Assembly: GCF_910592395.1 (NCBI RefSeq)
Contig: NC_088314.1
Span: forward strand, 12,216,001-12,280,000
Origin: Lineus longissimus
Taxonomy: Eukaryota; Nemertea; Pilidiophora; Heteronemertea; Lineidae
DNA: 64,000 nt
Direction: 5' to 3'
The position numbers were made by a program, and so were the translations under genes. The notes under the pieces are model-generated. The model ran no database searches. It was not told where the DNA came from and saw only the letters and a program-made list of their open reading frames with translations. Shown here in pieces: positions 38,004 to 49,460 of the stretch. Positions within the stretch are counted from its first letter, which is position 1, and every line of letters begins with the position of its first letter.

Positions 38004-39947
38004 AAATGAAACGGCCAGGGGCCATTGTGCTCACCGTATACATCTTTTATTAGGCAGGATCATGCTTAGTTTAGAGGTGAATATGGTGAACACAATCAGG
38101 CATGAAGACTTTTTTTAGATGTGTATTGATGTCAAGTAATAAGACAGGGCAGTATATATAAGTTTATGATCCAACCAATAATTGTCTATGACATCAACAA
38201 GATCAATATCGTGTGATTGCTAAGAGTCCCTGCAATAAAAAATTCATCGAAAAAAAGTCATTAATAAGCGAGATATTGCACGTCCTACTTTTTCAGTTTT
38301 GACCCCCTGGTGGCCAAATCAAGAATCAGATCAGGCCAAAATTCGGTGTCAGAGAATATCTGATGTAGGGGGTTACATGTACCAACTTTCAAGTTCATAG
38401 CTTTAGCAGTTAAGAAACGTGCCATAGTTACACTCGAACGGTCAATTTACGCCATTTGACCTCTGTGACCTAGAAAAGGAGGTCAAATCCAAAAATCATA
38501 GGAAATGTGATGTATCCTTGCTAGGAGTCCCTGCCATAAAATTTTATCGAAAACAATTCACTCAAATAGGCAAGATATTGCACTTCTTCCTTTTTCCGTT
38601 ATGGCCCCCTGGTGGCCGAATAAAGAATCAGATTAGGCCAAAATTCGATATCAGACATTATCTGATGTAGGGGGTTATATGCACCAAGTTTCAAGCTCAT
38701 AGCTTTACTGGTTAAGAAACGTGCCATAGTTTACACTCTAACAGCCAATATTTACGCCATATGACTTCTGTGACCTTGAAAAGTAGGTCAAATTGAAAAC
38801 CCGTAAAATATGTGATGTATTCTTCCAAACAGTACAGTACCATAAGAATTTTATCGAAAACAAGTCACTTATAAGCGAGATATCACACTTTTTAGATTTC
38901 CACTTTTGGCCCCCTGGTGGCAAAGTTAGGAATCAGATCGAACCAAAATTCAGCGCCAGAGGCTATGTGATATAGGGGGTTATATGTACCAAGTTTCAAG
39001 TTCATAGCTTTAGTGGTTAAGAAACGTGCCATAGTTTACACTCTAATGGCCAATTTACGCCATATGACCTCTGTGACCTTGAAAAGTAGGTCAAATTGAA
39101 AACCCGTATAATATAAAATGTATATTTGCTATGAGTACCTACAACAAAAGTTTTATCGAAAACAAGTCACTTATAAGCGAGATATCACACTTTTTAGATT
39201 TCCACTTTTGGCCCCCTGGTGGCAAAGTTAGGAATCAGATCGAACCAAAATTCAGCACCAGAGGCTATGTGATATAGGGGGTTATATGTACCAAGTTTCA
39301 AGTTCATAGCTTTAGTGGTTAAGAAACGTGCCATAGTTTACACTCTAATGGCCAATTTACGCTATATGACCTCTGCAACCTTGAAAACAAGGTCAAATTA
39401 AAAACCCGTATAATATAAAATGTATATTTGCTATGAGTACCTACAACAAAAGTTTTATCGAAAACAAGTCACTAATAAGCGAGATATCACACTTTTTAGA
39501 TTTCCACTTTTGGCCCCCTGGTGGCAAAGTTAGGAATCAGATCGAACCAAAATTCAGCACCAGAGGCTATGTGATATAGGGGGTTATATGTACCAAGTTT
39601 CAAGTTCATAGCTTTAGTGGTTAAGAAACGTGCCATAGTTTACACTCTAATGGCCAATTTACGCCATATGACCTCTGCGACCTTGAAAACAAGGTCAAAT
39701 TAAAAACCCGTAAAATATAAAATGTATATTTGCTATGAGTACCTACAACAAAAGTTTTATCGAAAACAAGTCACTAATAAGCGAGATATCACACTTTTTA
39801 GATATCGACATTTGGCCCCCTGGTGGCCAAACAGAGAATCAGATCGGACCGAAAATCAGTGTCAGAGGTCAGCTGACCTAGGGCATTCTGTGTACAAAGT
39901 TTCAAGTTCATAGCCCTAGCAGTTAAGAAACGTGCCACTGTTAGGAT

Positions 39948-39984
<37 letters not shown>

Positions 39985-40035
39985 ACACAGCGCTATCGTA
40001 TAGACTCCCCTTACGGTGAGCCAATGAGAGATATC
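38004..40035 (+). mobile_element. F1 element, copy d, with six 302-bp core units
   Basis: The F1 5' end (ggccaggggccattgtgctc, then accgtata) is at about 38,004; the 3' end (gactccccttacggtgagcc) closes at about 40,023. The phrase ggccccctggtgg recurs at 38,301, 38,603, 38,908, 39,210, 39,512 and 39,814, spaced 302 bp with one interval of 305. The last unit runs into a (GAC)n tract (39,946-39,983). Units three to five are almost identical, so the core expanded recently. Confidence 0.85.
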
Positions 40036-40240
40036 ACACTTTTTAGCTTTCCACTTTAGGCCGCCTTGTGGCTGAGTGAAGAATCAGATCCGACCGAAAT
40101 TCAGTGTCAGAGGTCACCTGACCTTGGGGTCCTGTGTACAAAGTTTCAAGTTAATGGTGCTATTGGTTAAGAAACGTGCCACTGTTTTTGAAACGGGATA
40201 CAGATGACAACAACGGACAACGAATGTTGTGAATGAATAA
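40036..40240 (+). repeat. partial F1 unit and tail
   Basis: A further F1 unit (ccgccttgtggctgagtgaa, aagaaacgtgccactgtttt, cggacaac) directly follows copy d and lacks a clear 3' hairpin. Confidence 0.6.
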
Positions 40241-40638
40241 GCTAGAAAACCAGGGGCTGAAAGCGGGTGGCCAAGGGGTAAAAACCATGATGGTAGGCAA
40301 AGGGTCAAGTGCTCCACGTATGCTCATTTTGCTCATTATTATCCTGAAAACCTTGACAGTGTATCTAGTCGTACTACCTCCATACTGTAATTGCATACAA
40401 CTAGGATTTTATCTGTCTCATGAATACAATGAATCTGCAAATTTCATATGAAATTAATTTCCTTACATCGATAGCCAAGATACCAAGTAAACATTAACGA
40501 GGTCAACTAAAGTGGATTGCACGTCATGTACCAGACTTCTTTTAATTTGTTGCCTAAGTAGTTTCTTTGAAATGAAACTATGACTAAAGGCAATGTTTGA
40601 AATTCTGCCAGTCATTGACAGATTTTAAGCAATTATAC

Positions 40639-40758
40639 CTCAATATCCTGAGTGTCCAGATGCAACTTTGTCAATCCTGTGAGGTCCTCAAGGTAGCTTG
40701 GTGAGTTGAACGCCTTCAACAAGAATTCAAATCCATGCTGCAAGTATTCCTGACAAAC
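40639..40758 (-). CDS. internal coding exon of the unrecognised host gene
   Basis: On the minus strand an acceptor (ctattttag) precedes exactly 40 codons, then a donor (gag/gtataa). Reading starts VCQEYLQHGFEFLLKAFNSP and ends LHLDTQDIE. Both ends are phase 0 and join in frame to the exons at 43,885-43,965 upstream and 32,610-32,756 downstream. The alternative frame with the first base split has an early stop. The sequence is helical in look and soluble in composition; I cannot place it in a family. The exon lies in DNA free of repeats. Confidence 0.65.
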
Positions 40759-41139
40759 CTAAAATAGAAATGATAATTCTCATAAAACTATTCAACCCTT
40801 TGACACCCGACCCTAATCGCAGAGGCTGTTTTTGAGTGTGGTGACATCCATGGAATTTTTTTTCGCGTCTTTATTCCTTGGTATATAATCATAACTCTAA
40901 TTGGGACTGGACAATGTTCAGGCTTTAAAAATGTGGTCATGAGTTTGTGATCTAATAATTTTTTTTATTCAGATCGCTAGTGATATCGAGGATGTAATAA
41001 ACCCACAATATGTGTTGTGCACATAATATACTGAATTGGCCAATATCTCCGGGGCGCAATTTCACATCGACAAAAATTCCTACCATTAACAGAAAATCGC
41101 CGGTCCTGCTATTCCGATAATCCCAAGGATTGTTTTATG

Positions 41140-41540
41140 ATTGAACGAAAATAGTCAGTATCAATTATTCGAATGCATCAGGCATCGCTGTCAATTTGGC
41201 GTCAATGCCTGAACAGAGTTCATATCAAATTTTTCATGGTAGTTTTTTAACTGATCGCCCGAAAATAGTCGGTATCAATTATTCGAATGCATCAGGCATT
41301 GCCACCAATTTGGCGTGACTGTCTGAACAGGGTACTGAGTTCATATTGAATTTTTCGTGATATTTTTTTAACTGATTGCCAGAATATAGTTGATATCAAT
41401 TATTCGGATGCTAAAGGCAGCGCTGTCAATTTGGCATCATTGCCTGAACAGGGGGGTACAGAAATCATATCGAATTTTTCATGGTATTTTTTTTTTAACT
41501 GATCGCCAGAAAATAGTCGGTAGGCCCAATCAATTATTCG
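41140..41540. repeat. tandem repeat, 114-127 bp x 3-4
   Basis: The phrase aaaatagtc(a/g)gtatcaatta recurs at about 41,148, 41,262, 41,383 and 41,510, with shared cgaatgcatcaggcat, tttggcgt and tttttcatgg. Copies are moderately diverged. Confidence 0.8.
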
Positions 41541-41559
41541 AATGCATCACCCAGAGCCT

Positions 41560-41800
41560 AAATCTTACCGATTAAATTACAATTAAATTACTAATTAAAT
41601 TAGCTATATATCGGTAATAAATTAGTAAAAAAAATCTTAGCAATTAATTTCTTGGTAATTTATTGGTCAGATAAATCCAAACAATTGAAAAATTGGTAAT
41701 TTCTTTGTAAGATAAAGATTAGAACAAAAATTAGTAATTTTTTTCTTCATAATAAATTACCTATTTATATCTTGTAAATTTTTTTCTGACAAGAATCTTA
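41560..41800. other. AT-rich low-complexity stretch
   Basis: It is dominated by aattaaatta, ggtaattt and aaaaat words. A similar AT-rich stretch at 49,480-49,620 reads as a loose complement; the two may be the ends of an old element around the nested stack. Confidence 0.4.
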
Positions 41801-41819
41801 TTAAAATAATAATAAATAC

Positions 41820-41950
41820 AGCATATTATAGTGCCATGTCCAAGCTCTGGGCTTGCTCCGGGGCACTGTACAGAGATTATAGCATTTTAAAATGTCCATT
41901 GCGAAAATAAATTTACAAAGATGAATATCTTAACAAGTAAAAAGTAAAAA
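41820..41950 (+). repeat. older interspersed repeat, left part (split by F3)
   Basis: The part with tatagtgccatgtccaagctc and ccggggcactgtacagag ends at gtaaaaagtaaaaa, where F3 starts. It continues at 49,153 with gtgtccaagtaaaagtatcc and aaaggtgggttttcaaggc. Confidence 0.55.
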
Positions 41951-42134
41951 TAGCATCGCAAAGCGAGCATAGCCCCTCAGCCTATTAAGGTTGATAGTGA
42001 GATAATGGTGAAGTTGAGGATGTGAGTGTGGCGGCCATATTGAATTTCGAATCGCGCTGATTTTCGAAAGGAACCTTCCCCTTACAAAACTGCATTAGGC
42101 CTTCACCCACTAAAAGTTGATTCCATCCTCAAAG

Positions 42135-43273
42135 CCGTTCTCCTCGAAATTGACTGAAACCGATTTCAAGCACGTTGCCCTGCTGACCATATTGAGAATC
42201 AGAACGAGCCGGTTTTCAAATGGAATCTTCCTCTAGTCACCCCCAACGTACATACCAAAAATGAATTTGATCAGATGAACGGTTCTCCTCGAAATTGACG
42301 GAAACCGATTTCAAGCACACCGCCCTAGTGGCCATATTGAGAATTTGAACGAGCCCGTTTTAGAAAGGAACCTTCCTCTAGACACTCCCAACATACATAC
42401 CAAAAATGAATTTGATCGGACAAACTGTTCTCCTCGAAATTGACGGAAACCAATTTCAAACACGCCGCCCTAGTGGCCATATTGAGAATCAGAACGAGCC
42501 GGTTTACAAAAGGAACTTTCCTCTAGACACCCCCAACGTACATACAAAAAATGAATTTGATCGGACAAACGGTTCTCCTCGAAATTGACGGAAACCAATT
42601 TCAAACACGCCGCCCTGGTGGCCATATTGATAATCGGAACAAGCCCGTTTTTGAAAGGAACCTTCCTCTAGTCACCCCCAATGTACATACCAAAAATTGA
42701 ATTGATATTCAAAGCCGTTCTCCTCGAAATTGACGGAAACCGATTTCAAGCACGCCGCCCGAGAGGCCATATTGATAATCGGAACGAGCCTGTTTTCAAA
42801 CGGATCCTCGCTCTAGTAACCCTCGACGTACATACCAAAAATGAATTCAATCGGACGAACGGTTCTCTTCGAAATTGACAGAAACCAATTTCAAACACGC
42901 CGCCTTGGTGGCCATATTGATAATCGGAACGAGCCCGTTTTCAAAAGGAACCTTCCTCTAGTCACCCCCAATGTACATACCAAAAATTTAATTGATTGTC
43001 AAAGCCGTTCTCCTAGAAATCGACGGAAACCAATTTCAAACACGCCGCCCTGGTGGCCATATTGATAATCGGAACAAGCCGGTTTTCAAAAGGAATTTTC
43101 CTCCTGACACATCCAACGTACATACAAAAAATGAATTTGATCGGACAAACGGTTCTCCTCGAAATTGACGGAAACCAATTTCAAACACGCCGCCCTGTTT
43201 GCCATATTGATAACTGGAACAAGCCTGTTTTCGAAAGGAACCTTCTTCTAGTCACCCCCAATGTACATACCAA
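42135..43273 (+). repeat. 145-bp tandem core of F3
   Basis: The phrase gttctcctcgaaattgacgg starts one base after 42,281, 42,426, 42,571, 42,716, 42,861, 43,006 and 43,151, each step exactly 145 bp. Units alternate between two types after the ccaaaaa run (tgaatttgatcggacaaac or ttgaattgatattcaaagc). The array resumes at 47,321 and again at 48,884. Confidence 0.92.
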
Positions 43274-43884
43274 CAAGAGGCCCAAGGGCCTGGCGCTCAG
43301 CTGAAATGGATAGGTGAAGGCAAGGGCCAAGTGTGTGTCGGTACCGTTATTATGAGGCAACGTGAAGCTATAACGTCTAGCACGCAGAAGTGCTGATGCG
43401 AAAGACCTTCTTGCTATATCAGTGCATGCTGAAGTACTGAGTTGACGTCACCCTGGTATTATGACGTAAAGTCATTTCTATTGCCGTTGCAGTAGTGGGG
43501 TGTGTGATGACGTCAAGGAGTTGTGTGGTGACGTCAAAGAGTGGAGTCCTTGTCTTCATGCAGCGTAGGTGGAACTAATAACATGCACATGGACACAAGG
43601 TACATAATTATTACAGTGTATTTTGTGAGGTGGGGCCTGGTGCTTTACAATGGTCAAATGAACCGACTGTTGTCTGGACATTTATGAAGTGGATGCAGCC
43701 AAATGTTTGGGACGGTCTTTTTTGTATGTGAAGAAAAGAAGATAAAGAGTTGGTTAACAAAATGAACTTTATTGGTGCGGCAGATATTTGATGCCTTTCG
43801 GCAGATATTTGAAGCGCCTTGCGGCAGATATTTGATAACGCTCTCCGGGAATGGAAAGCAGTAAAACGAGTAAGCACACCTTAC

Positions 43885-43965
43885 TCTGAATGTGGGAACA
43901 GCAAGTGCTTTCCTGGACTTGAAATGTGCCAACGACTCCTCTTGCAATAACCAACAACAGTTGAT
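43885..43965 (-). CDS. internal coding exon of the host gene (27 codons)
   Basis: The minus strand shows a strong acceptor with a long pyrimidine tract (ctcttctctttttttacag), then 27 codons including LLQEESLAHFKSRKALAV, then the donor aga/gtaagg. It is phase 0 at both ends and fits between the 60.6 and 40.7 kb exons without disturbing the frame. The same frame continues open into the intron, so the donor is inferred from sequence only. It lies inside the apparent F2 element B, which makes it either a captured exon or evidence against F2-B being a single insertion. Confidence 0.45.
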
Positions 43966-44500
43966 CTGTAAAAAAAGAGAAGAGAAATTAACACTGACTG
44001 AATAAAAAAGGGTGACATAGACGGGGAAATGTACACCACCGGATACAGTCTGTGCTTGATCAGGCATCGGTCAGATGATATCCTGAACAAGGCATCTATG
44101 GAAGCAAATCCAGAAAGAGACTTAACCTTCGAAGGGCACACTTATTACTCAGTGAAAAGTCAGTCCTGTGGGCTGTTTTCCAATTCAAAATAAAAGTGTA
44201 ACCTCTTTAAATTAGTCTCACAGACTGAACCATAACACTCAACAGCCAACCGTGCCCATATGATGTGAGCCGAGAGCTGGGCTTAAAGATGAGCGAGTGG
44301 TGTACTACATTTTGAAAATTGTCTATCGTCTACGACATGTGACAGAACAGGATCTAGTGGACTTAATGATGAGGTACTATCAAATAAGGTGTCCATCAAA
44401 TGAATCATGAGGGCCTGTTGAGTTATACTCTAAGCCTGTCCTATAGGGCTTGGCTATGGTTTTTGTCTTTTTTACAGCTACAGTACGAGGGTTGCTAATA

Positions 44501-45773
44501 TGCAAGTTGCAAGTTGCAAGAAGGAAATGCAAGTTGCAAGTAGGAAATGCAAGTTGCAAGTTGAAAATGCAAGTTGCAAGTTCGAAATGCAAGTTGCAAG
44601 TTCGAAATGCAAGTTGCAAGTAGGAAATGCAAGTTGCAAGTTGGAAATGCAAGTTGCAAGTTGCGCAAGTTACAAATATATTTTCATGAAAATTACAAAG
44701 ATCCCTTCACAAAGTTCAACCAGCTAAAGCCCACAACAAATAAAGGTTTGTTTTTTTATGTAAACAGTTTCTCAACCAAGTGATGAAGAACCTTGTCAAT
44801 GAACAACATTCTAATTGTTTATATAGAAATCAAAAGACTTCCTGTTACTTTAAATCGAGGAACCAGTTTCTTCACTGGAATCGTATTGAAGATCCAAGGA
44901 ATTTACTCTAAAGGGAAACTGAAACATGATTATTTGCATGATTTTGTTCAGTCTGTGTTCAGTAGACTCAATAATTTAGTCTGGGGTCACCGCAAAACCC
45001 ACTCTATCCCCTGTTTGTGTGAGTAGGTGCGAAGATAGACGACTGGATTAACGGGTAGTGTTCAGATGCTGAAAGTTGCCAGCTGCCTTGATTAGGAGGG
45101 TGAACTGCATGCCAGAGTCACAGAATAAGGCGTCAATGGCCATCTTATAATCCAGATATGCATCATACGCCAATCTTGTTGATAATACATGTATGGTGTA
45201 CATACTATACGATAGATTGATTTGACAAAGCCTGCTAGACCTTTTTAAACACGAGAGCACAGTATCAACCCCCTATCAAGTTGACACGTTGGGAAAGTTT
45301 CATGAGCACATGTCCATTGGTATTTCCGCAAAGTCCCGTAGTCTATTCTTTTAATAGTATAGATAGATGGAGAACACAACATAGAAAATAACCCAGGACA
45401 TGTTCACCTCACAATGACCATGGAATAGAAAATGGAATAGACACGTCAATATTTAAATGTGGGTTTAAAGAGTTTACTGAAGAAACCCAATACTGGCCTA
45501 CCAGATCTTTTCCTGCCAGACAGTCTACCTCGAGTAGGCCTACCAGTAACATGGCATAAGCAATCTACTTTGAGTGCTACATTGCATAAGATTTTCAATT
45601 TGATTGATTGAAACTTGCAACTTGCATTTTCAACTTGCAACTTGCATTTTCAACTTGCAACTTGCATTTTCAACTTGCAACTTGCATTTTCAACTTGCAA
45701 CTTGCATTTTCAACTTGCAACTTGCATTTTCAACTTGCAACTTGCATTTTCAACTTGAAACTTGCAACTTGCA
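44501..45773. mobile_element. foldback-like element with inverted 20-bp minisatellite arms
   Basis: The left arm (44,501-44,671) is about eight copies of a 20-bp unit containing tgcaagttgcaag. The right arm (45,612-45,773) is about eight copies of the complement, cttgcaacttgca. The 940 bp between are single-copy. The layout resembles Drosophila FB elements, whose terminal inverted repeats are also made of short tandem units. No clear target duplication is seen. Open frames through the arms only translate the minisatellite. Confidence 0.75.
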
Positions 45774-47226
45774 GAAAAGAAACCCATGCACAGCGCAGTG
45801 TACAGACAGTACAGGATTGCAAACCAAAAACATGAGCATTGCTGCGTAACGAAACTGCAGTGGGATTCATACTACGATGTCATAATGTGACTTTCAAAAT
45901 AATTGTAAACAAACGTAAATGGCGAAATTTGTTGCAAAATTGCCATCCATAACAACTCAGGGACTGTAGCCAAAATGGCCGACGGCGAATTCTCCGGTCG
46001 CTAGCGCAGTCCATAAACAAGCATCAATTTTACCAACTTTGGGCGCAAGCTTGGTCATCAAAGTTACAGAACTGTTAGAAATACATCCAAACAACATATA
46101 TATATACAGTTAAAAGTGCATAAAAATCCCGTTTCAACCTCCGGGCGCTACCTTTTTTTCTCCGCCAGACGCCGGGCCCTACCGGTCGTTATTTAGTGCG
46201 ACCGCCACCAGAGTGTTTATCACGATCTTTCGCCGTTTTAATTGCGCGTTTTAGGCAGATTAATCAATTATTACATGCATGCATTATATATCACCGAAAT
46301 GATAATTGCGTAGGCTATTTGAAACTAAGTTCAGATATTATTTTTGATCTTTGAATTGAATTTAGGCGAGTGATTTTTGACACCCGGTCGACATATCAGG
46401 ACTTGCAAAATTCACGCGAGATCGCTTGCTTCATCGGCACGTTTGAAAACCGAATTTTACAAATTCTACAAATATTTATCACATACCATATGTATCACCA
46501 CAAAGGTAACTCTCTAGACTATTTGAAACCAAGTTCAGATACTTATTTTCACAAAATTTCGAAGCTATGCAAGCGATTTTTCAGTGGTAGAGATCGACGG
46601 AAACAAATTTCTCGCTCTAAAATGACATGAGACGAGCACCAACTTTCGCTAATTTGTGCACAAAATTTCCGCAATATTATAAAAAACTATCGATAAATCT
46701 GAATTATATAGACTCTTTTTTCAGTTCCTAAACAAATTTCAGGTACATGGTCATGTTGATTAAAAGAGTATCAACTGATTGAACATGAGAAAGTTCACTC
46801 ATCTTCATTGAAGCAGCGACTACCGCCATTTTTAAATGATGGCATCTCTTCTATCGATCGGCCAATCAGCGGCACTGCTTGCAAAAAGTTGAGCCACCGC
46901 CAAATTTGAAATCGCCAAAATTCAGTCAATGTGCCTGCAGCGCCAACTGGCGGTGAAAACTATATTAATTCCATTAAAAGTAAAAAAATTAAAAATATTA
47001 AAAAATATTCAGCCACATTTGAAAACAATATTTGCTCTGTGGACCGAGGTAAAAAGGGAAAGAAATCTAAACGCGAAATGACCTCATTCTCTTAATACAG
47101 GTCGGATCGCGCTGATTTTTCGTGTTTTGAGTTCACCTTGGGCAACTCCTAATTTAGCACCGTCAACGAAGTGGCTAGGCCTTCCCAATCAGAAATGTCC
47201 AATTTTGTCCACAGATGGGTCCCTAG
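45774..47226. other. unassigned interior of F2 element B
   Basis: No gene is recognised. Frames near 46,370-46,630 have no domain. The last 300 bases before the F2 3' end include gcgccaactggcgg, a remnant of core-like sequence. Confidence 0.4.
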
Positions 47227-47258
47227 ATGGATGGATGGATGGATGGATGGATGGATTG
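47227..47258. repeat. (GGAT)n microsatellite
   Basis: About seven ggat units just before the F2 3' hairpin, the same position occupied by (GACA)n in F2 element A. Confidence 0.9.
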
Positions 47259-47613
47259 CAGGACGGACACCATTTGAACAGCTATTCTACTAGCTCCGCT
47301 GACTTTGTCAGCTGAGCTAAAAATTGAATTGATATTCAAAGCCGTTCTCCTCGAAATTGACGGAAACCAATTTCAAGCACGCCGCCCTAGAGGCCATATT
47401 GATAACCGGAACGAGCCTGTTTTCAAAAGGATCCTCGCTCTAGTAACCCTCAACGTACATACCAAAAATGAATTTAATCGGATGAACGGTTCTATTCGAA
47501 ATTGACGGAAACCGATTTCAAGCACGCCGCCCTGGTGACCATATTGAGAATCAGAATGAGCCGGTTTTCAAAAGGAACCTTCCTCTAGTCACCCCCAACG
47601 TACATACCAAAAA

Positions 47614-48883
47614 TAGCATCGCAAAGCGAGTATAACCCCTCAGCCTATTAAGGTTGAAGGTGAGATAATGGTGAAGTTGGCTTAGTGGAGTGGCTAGTTT
47701 GCATATGGAAATTAAAATTGTGGAAACCTATTTTGAGGATGTGAGCGTGGCGGCCATACTGAATTTCGAATCGCGCTGATTTTCGAAAGGAACCTTCCCC
47801 TTACAAAACTGCATTAGGCCTACACTCACTAAAAATTGATTCCATCCTCCAAGCCGTTCTCCTCGAAATTGACGGAAACCGATTTCAAGCACGTTGCCCT
47901 GGTGACCATATTGAGAATCAGAACGAGCCTGTTTTCGAAAGGAACCTCGCTCTAGTCACCCCCAATGTACATACCAAAAATGAATTTGATCGGACAAACG
48001 GTTCGCCTCGAAATTGACGAAAACCGATTTCAAGCAAGCCGCCCTAGTGGCCATATTGATAATCGGAACGCGCCCGTTTTCGAAAGGAGCCTCGCTCTAG
48101 TCACCCTCAACGTACATACCAAAAATGAATTTAATCAGACGGTTCTCCTCGAAATTGACGGAAACCGATTTCAAGCACGGCGCTCTGTGAGCATATTGAC
48201 AATCAGAACGAGCTGGTTTTCAAAAGGAACCTTCCTCTAGTCATCCCCAACGCACATACCAAAAAAAAATCATGATTTTAGCTAGCATAATTCCTGAGAT
48301 ATAGCCGAAAGTAGTTTTTCGCATGAAGCGCCCCCTGGGGCCAAGTGTAGGTTGAAAACCGTCGAAACTGCCAAAACGCACAATGGTAATATAAGACCTT
48401 CAAACCACCCAGAGATGAAATGCCTAGCATTTATGGTTACGGATATATGCTCCGGAAACCACTGATGGTCAATTTATGCTATTTGACCGCTGTGACCTTG
48501 AAAAGTAGGTCAAATAAAAAACCCGGGAATTATGTGATGTAGTCTCATGAGTACTGTCCTGAGTAAAAATATCATGATTCAAGCTAGCATAATTCATGAG
48601 ATATAGCCAAAAGTAGTTTTTTGCATAAAGCGCCCCCTGGGGCCAAGTGTAGGTCGAAAACCGTCAAAACTGCCAAAAGGCACAATGGTACCATAAGACC
48701 TTCAAACCACCCAGAGATGAAATGCCCAGCATTTATGGTTACGGATATATGCTCCGGAAACGAGATCAACGGACAGACGGACAGACGGACGGACACTGCC
48801 TGACGGACGGACGGACAGACCCTCAAAGAAGGGCGCACGCCTCGACAATACCCCTCTAGCCTTTATGGGCTGAGGGGTAAAAA
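47614..48883 (+). mobile_element. F3 element, copy b, nested in the outer F3 core
   Basis: It starts tagcatcgcaaagcgagt, then aacccctcagcc, and ends tttatgggctgaggggtaaaaa (arms cccctctagcc and ggctgagggg). It breaks an F3 unit at accaaaaa, which resumes at 48,884 with tgaatttgatc. Inside are three 145-bp-type units, then two units of about 301 bp (from 48,265) with gcgccccctggggccaag, then a (GACG)n tract. Confidence 0.8.
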
Positions 48884-49152
48884 TGAATTTGATCGGACAA
48901 ACGGTTCTCCTCGAAATTGACGGAAACCAATTTCAAACACGCCGCCTTGGTGGCCATATTGATAATCGGAACGAGCCCGTTTTCGAAAGGAACCTTCCTC
49001 TAGTCACCCCCAATGTACATCCCAAAAATTTAATTGATTGTCAAAGCCGTTCTCCTAGAAATCGACGGAAACCAAGTAGCAGACGCCCGCCCGGACGGAC
49101 GGCGCACGTGACGACAATACCCCTCTAGCCTATTTGGGCTAAGGGGTAAAAA

Positions 49153-49460
49153 GTGTCCAAGTAAAAGTATCCAAAAGAGTTATAGGTCAAAAGCTAATTT
49201 AAAAAGGTGGGTTTTCAAGGCACGCCTGAAAGATTTGGAGTTATTTATCTCAACCATATCCTCGGGCAGAGAGTTCCACAAGTATGGTTCACTAAACTGA
49301 AATGACCGCTCTCCATTTTTGTTTTTTGTCCTAGGAACAATTAATCTATGTTTAAATTCTGAGCGCAGTGGCCAAGATCTGATAAATATGATGGTGCTGT
49401 TCTGTGAAGTGTGCGGAAAACATGTGATAAGACCTTGAATAAAATTCTATATTTGACCGG
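49153..49460 (+). repeat. older interspersed repeat, right part
   Basis: This continues the repeat cut at 41,950: aaaaggtgggttttcaaggc, cacgcctgaaagatttggag and cagagagttccacaagtatg. Blocks like these are widespread in marine invertebrate genomes; I know no accepted name for this one. Confidence 0.5.

Larger units (their letters stand above)
43274..47320 (+). mobile_element. apparent F2 element B (4.0 kb) inserted in the F3 core
   Basis: It starts caagaggcccaagggcctgg, then cgctcagctga, and ends gactttgtcagctgagctaa, after a (GGAT)n tract. The F3 unit broken at gtacatacca(a) continues at 47,321 with aaattgaattgatattc; joining them restores the expected A5 run with no target duplication if the element ends in CTAA. 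The interior is mostly single-copy, holds a foldback element (44.5-45.8 kb) and contains the host exon at 43,885-43,965. Confidence 0.6.
41951..49152 (+). mobile_element. F3 element, outer copy, enlarged by two nested insertions
   Basis: The 5' end, tagcatcgcaaagcgagc, holds the small hairpin tcgc/gcga, then agcccctcagcc. The 3' end is the hairpin ctagcc/gggct followed by aaggggtaaaaa at 49,152; the subterminal repeats cccctcagcc and ggctaagggg are complementary with one mismatch. The body is a 145-bp tandem array interrupted by F2 element B and by F3 copy b. Removing those leaves about 1.9 kb. The same older repeat lies on both sides. Confidence 0.75.

Noticed and set aside
45048-45260. 70-codon minus-strand frame with a protein-like C-terminus
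   Set aside because: No convincing acceptor upstream and no domain; it lies within the foldback element.
44500-45849. Open frames of 69-81 codons through the 20-bp minisatellites
   Set aside because: Pure translations of the repeat unit in several frames.
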